Origin: Physcomitrium patens
Lineage: Eukaryota > Streptophyta > Bryopsida > Funariales > Funariaceae
Direction of reading: 5' to 3'
DNA: 64,000 nt
Assembly (NCBI RefSeq): GCF_000002425.4
Contig: NC_037270.1
Coordinates: 7,076,098 to 7,140,097, forward strand
A program made the position numbers and the translations under genes. Positions 60,873-64,000 of the stretch are shown here, piece after piece; the first letter of the stretch is position 1; each line of letters starts with the position of its first letter. A model generated the notes under the pieces. It made no database searches and was not told the origin of the DNA. It saw nothing but the letters and a program-made list of their open reading frames with translations.

Positions 60873-62130
60873 TTGTTGTCTGGATAGAGAGAATTGCGTC
60901 AAGAAAGTATTAGACCTTTGGTTGTTAGAAATTCCTCAATCAAATTTTAAGATAAGAAAAGCACCAAATTTATATATAAAATTATTCCTTTAGGGGCAAT
61001 TACACCAAATACATAAGTCTTAGGTACCCAAGAACATCCAAAGTATGATAAGGTATTCTAAAACCTTATATATCCTTATAATAATTTTTTTTCAAAATTT
61101 AATGGCTCATATCTTCCAATTGGAGTATCTAAATAGACTCAAATTTTACTTCAAGTACAAATGTACTTTAAAAGACTATTAAAACAAATTTCAACTACAA
61201 ATTTATTATGGATCTTGAGATATCTCCAAAATCCTAATAGTAGTTTTAATCCTTTGTTTATATATATCCATGTGTAATTTTCTTCATATCTCACAAATTA
61301 AATGTTCAAATGCCACAAAAATAGGTATATAACTTTTTAACAAAATAATCAATATTCTCAAAAACTTTGAATAAAAAATTCGTCGAAAAACTCAAGATAT
61401 AGCTCCAACTATTGCTATTAATAAAATAACTTACTTATTGCCTTAGAATTGAATATATTATCTGCAACTCTCTATAATTTCTTCTTCTAAATTCTAAATA
61501 TAATAATGCTTATATAAAAAATATATGTTTTAAAATCTCTCTTTTAACTACACCTCGTGATCTCTATAAGCTATCATAAAATTCTTAATATCTTCAAAAG
61601 AACAACAATACATCTTAAAATGATACTTTAACATCAAGCAGTTATATCTTCTTCATCCTAACTCTAAACCTTTTAATATTTACAAATAAATTGTAGCCCA
61701 AATCTTAAACTATGGAACTCTTACTTTTGATTTCTAAATATCTTTTTTGAATTTGCCAAAAATCCTTATAATAATTATGGATTACCTAATAAAAGCCTTT
61801 TAGGCATGCCTATTCACCAATAGGGATGAAGATCTCTACTCCTTTCTTTCATTCTTCCATACCTTACTTTCATTCCTTCAAATAAACTTCTTAGTATTTT
61901 GAATCTTCATCTCTAAGTTTCAATCTTTTCTTAAGGCTTTATACTAAAAATTTAGGTTCTATATAATTTAAATGCTATAATTAAAATAAATAAAAATTGA
62001 AATAAAGTTTCTTATATCAATTCTCTTTATATTAATCTTTTAAATATTTTCATATACATTAAGATTTATAAATATATTATATATTTTAATTAATTTTTAC
62101 ATACTATAAGCAATTATAGTACAATATTGT
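60873..62130 (+). repeat. X repeat copy 4 (solo LTR-like) with 4-bp target duplication TTGT
   Basis: The repeat is 60877-62126 (1250 bp), starts TGTCTGGATAGAGAG and ends in decayed TATAGTACAATA. TTGT flanks it at 60873-60876 and 62127-62130. It aligns over its whole length with copies 1 and 2. No coding capacity. Confidence 0.8.
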
Positions 62131-62159
62131 AAAGAAGTAAGCTAGCTAGTAGCTATTTA

Positions 62160-64000
62160 GATAAACAAATATTAAAAAATAAATTTATCTAGCTACAATA
62201 GGGACCGTGCAACTAAAATCTTGTACAAATGAAGGTCCTATCTTCTCCTTAGAATCCTTTCTTTATTTTATAATATATGTGCATTTAGGACCTAATAATC
62301 ATAAAGCCTTTGCCTTGATAGATTCATGAGCCTCAACTTGTTTTTTGGATGAAGAATTTATTAAAAGCAATAGAATATTGTTAGTACAAAAAATTAAATC
62401 CATATATGTAGAAGTGATAGATGGCCATCTATTATCTTCTGGTGATATTATTCATGAAACTCTTCCTATAGATATAATAATAAATAGTCATAATGGTTGC
62501 ATAATTTTTAATGTAATTAGGACTTCTTTTAATCTAATCATTTTAGGTTTATCAAGGCTAAAAAAGTATAATCCTTTGATTGATTAGATTTCTTGTAAAT
62601 TTTATTTTTCTCATAGCATTATTAAGAGTTTTATGAAAAGCCATAAATTTAGTATAGCCAAAGCTATACTTGTAGGTATGAAGGCTTGCTTATATGTTAT
62701 AAAAGAAGAATCGTCTTTTGCTATTTATGCCACAACCATTTCTAATGATAAAAAGACTTTAAGTGGCATTCAAAGTCAATATTAAGATTTTCAAGATATT
62801 TTTGAAAATAAGAATGCAAATTTTCTTTCAAAGTATCTTCCGTATGATTGTTTAATTGACCTTAAAGAGGGAAGTCAAACATCCTTTGGTCCAATCTACA
62901 ATTTATCTCAAAATGAGTTGATTGAATTTAAGAAGTATATTGACAAGAACTTGGCCAAGAATTTCATATGCCATTTGAAATCTCATATAGAAGCTCTTAT
63001 CTTATTTGTAAAGAAAAAAGATGGATCACTGCAAATGTGTATAGATTATCAAGGATTCAATAAGTTTACTATCAAGAATAGGTATATTTTAACTTTAATA
63101 TTTGGACTTATCTTGATCAACAAAATCAAGCTAAGATCTATATAAAAATAGATCTTTGAGGAGCATATAATTTGATCCATATGAAAGAAGGAGATGAATG
63201 AAAGACTGCATTTCACATAAAGTATGAACACTTTGAATGTAATGTCATGCCTTTTGAACTCACAAATGCACCAATTGCTTTTCAACATTTCATGAATGAT
63301 ATTTTTTCTGAGTTTCAAAATGATTTTGTTGTTTGTTACTTAGAAGATATTTTAATCTATTCTAAGAATATAGAAGAAGATGAAGTTCATATTTGTCATG
63401 TATTACAAAAACTTAAAGATGTAAGATTGTATGCCAAGTTGAAAAAGTATGTATTTTATACTACTCAAGTTGACTTCGTAAGATATATTATTTCTATTAA
63501 ACGACTTATGATGGACCTGAAGAAGGTTCAAACTATTATAGATTGAAAGATTTTAAAAACAATAAGAGATGTGTAATATTTTTTGGACTTTTTTAAATAC
63601 TATCAAATCTTCATCAAGAATTTTTTTCAAGTTGTGGCTCTACTTACACATCTTACATCCAAAGAAAAACTTGATTAGAGTAACGAAGCTTAAGCATCTT
63701 TTGAAGCCTTAAAGTCAACATTTATTTCTGCACCAATCTTGTATTGTGTTGATTTTTTCAAAGTATTTTTTTTATAGAAACAGACACATTACATTTTGTT
63801 ATAGATATTGTTTTGTCAAAAATAGGAAAAGATGACAAGCTCCATCTAATAGCTTTTTATTTTAAGAAATTCTTAGCAATCAAGATTAACTATGAGATCT
63901 TTAATAAAGAACTTCTTATAATCATAGATTCTTTTTAAGAATGGCATAATTATTTAGAAGGCGCTTCTAATTCAGCCACGATATATATGAATCACAAGAA
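62160..64000 (+). mobile_element. Element G2: partial family-1 chromovirus, runs off the window
   Basis: It starts in the gag end (CTACAATAGGGACCGTGCAACT, as near 41505 in B). It continues through protease (about 62280-62590), RT (about 62900-63650) and RNase H to the window end. LTR and most of gag are missing on the left; the right side is cut by the window. Confidence 0.8.
62200..64000 (+). pseudogene. Broken protease-RT-RNase H of element G2
   Basis: Protease: open at 62345-62587 (VEVIDGHLLSSGDIIHETLP, NLIILGLSRLKKYNP). RT: 62918-63145 ([28 protein letters not shown]) and 63247-63546, whose palm reads YLED, i.e. the first catalytic Asp of YLDD is changed to Glu. RNase H begins near 63740. 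Stops and frameshifts separate the parts. Confidence 0.8.

Noticed and set aside
1..64000. CRISPR arrays, operons, bacterial features, tRNA or rRNA genes
   Set aside because: No regularly spaced direct repeats with unique spacers, no GTTCGAATCC-type T-loop with a matching acceptor stem, and no rRNA-like segment was noticed. The window is eukaryotic nuclear DNA.

Overview
The window is nuclear DNA of a land plant. Two protein-coding genes sit as islands of moderate GC in a very AT-rich sea of old, nested transposable elements. The plant assignment rests on a GT43 glycosyltransferase of the IRX14 type (xylan backbone synthesis, 20.9-22.5 kb), a plant SBT1-type subtilase with a PA domain (53.5-55.8 kb), chromodomain-bearing Ty3/gypsy elements and a degenerate TTTAGGG-like array. 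A bryophyte such as a moss would fit, but I cannot prove it from this sequence.

Layout. 0-18.3 kb: nested retroelements. These are element A (minus strand, about 0.4-8.0 kb), carrying two insertions of a TGTCG...CGACA repeat (called X), a block of X and related Z repeats, element C (a second gypsy family, 10.8-15.2 kb) and element F (5'-truncated, 15.2-18.3 kb). 18.3-23.7 kb: gene island with IRX14 and a 42-bp perfect inverted repeat just downstream. 24.0-26.5 kb: a dead Tc1-like transposase split by repeat Z2, which contains the telomere-like array. 27.7-36.5 kb: gypsy remnants D and E (minus strand), E split by repeat Z3. 36.5-39.7 kb: nothing recognised. 39.7-46.1 kb: element B, the only complete copy, with both LTRs and a perfect 5-bp target duplication (ATTGG). 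46.1-53.4 kb: intergenic sequence and the SBT upstream region, including a 25-G homopolymer. 53.5-55.8 kb: SBT gene. 55.8-60 kb: AT-rich flank. 60-64 kb: another gypsy 5' end (G1), a solo X repeat and a family-1 element (G2) running off the window.

Main observation. Elements A, B, D, E, F and G2 belong to one chromovirus family. Two bases after the 5' LTR (CA-end, then GT) there is no tRNA-type primer site (no TGG). Instead a 12-mer, TTGACAAGAGTG, is exactly complementary to CACTCTTGTCAA inside the LTR, about 30 bp downstream of the TATA box, where the transcript should begin. This is the arrangement of self-primed Tf1/sushi-type retrotransposons, in which the mRNA 5' end folds back to prime reverse transcription. 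The neighbouring family G1 shows a weaker version at the same spacing.

All transposon reading frames are broken. The two host genes are intact and appear functionally unrelated; both products belong to the secretory/cell-wall compartment.
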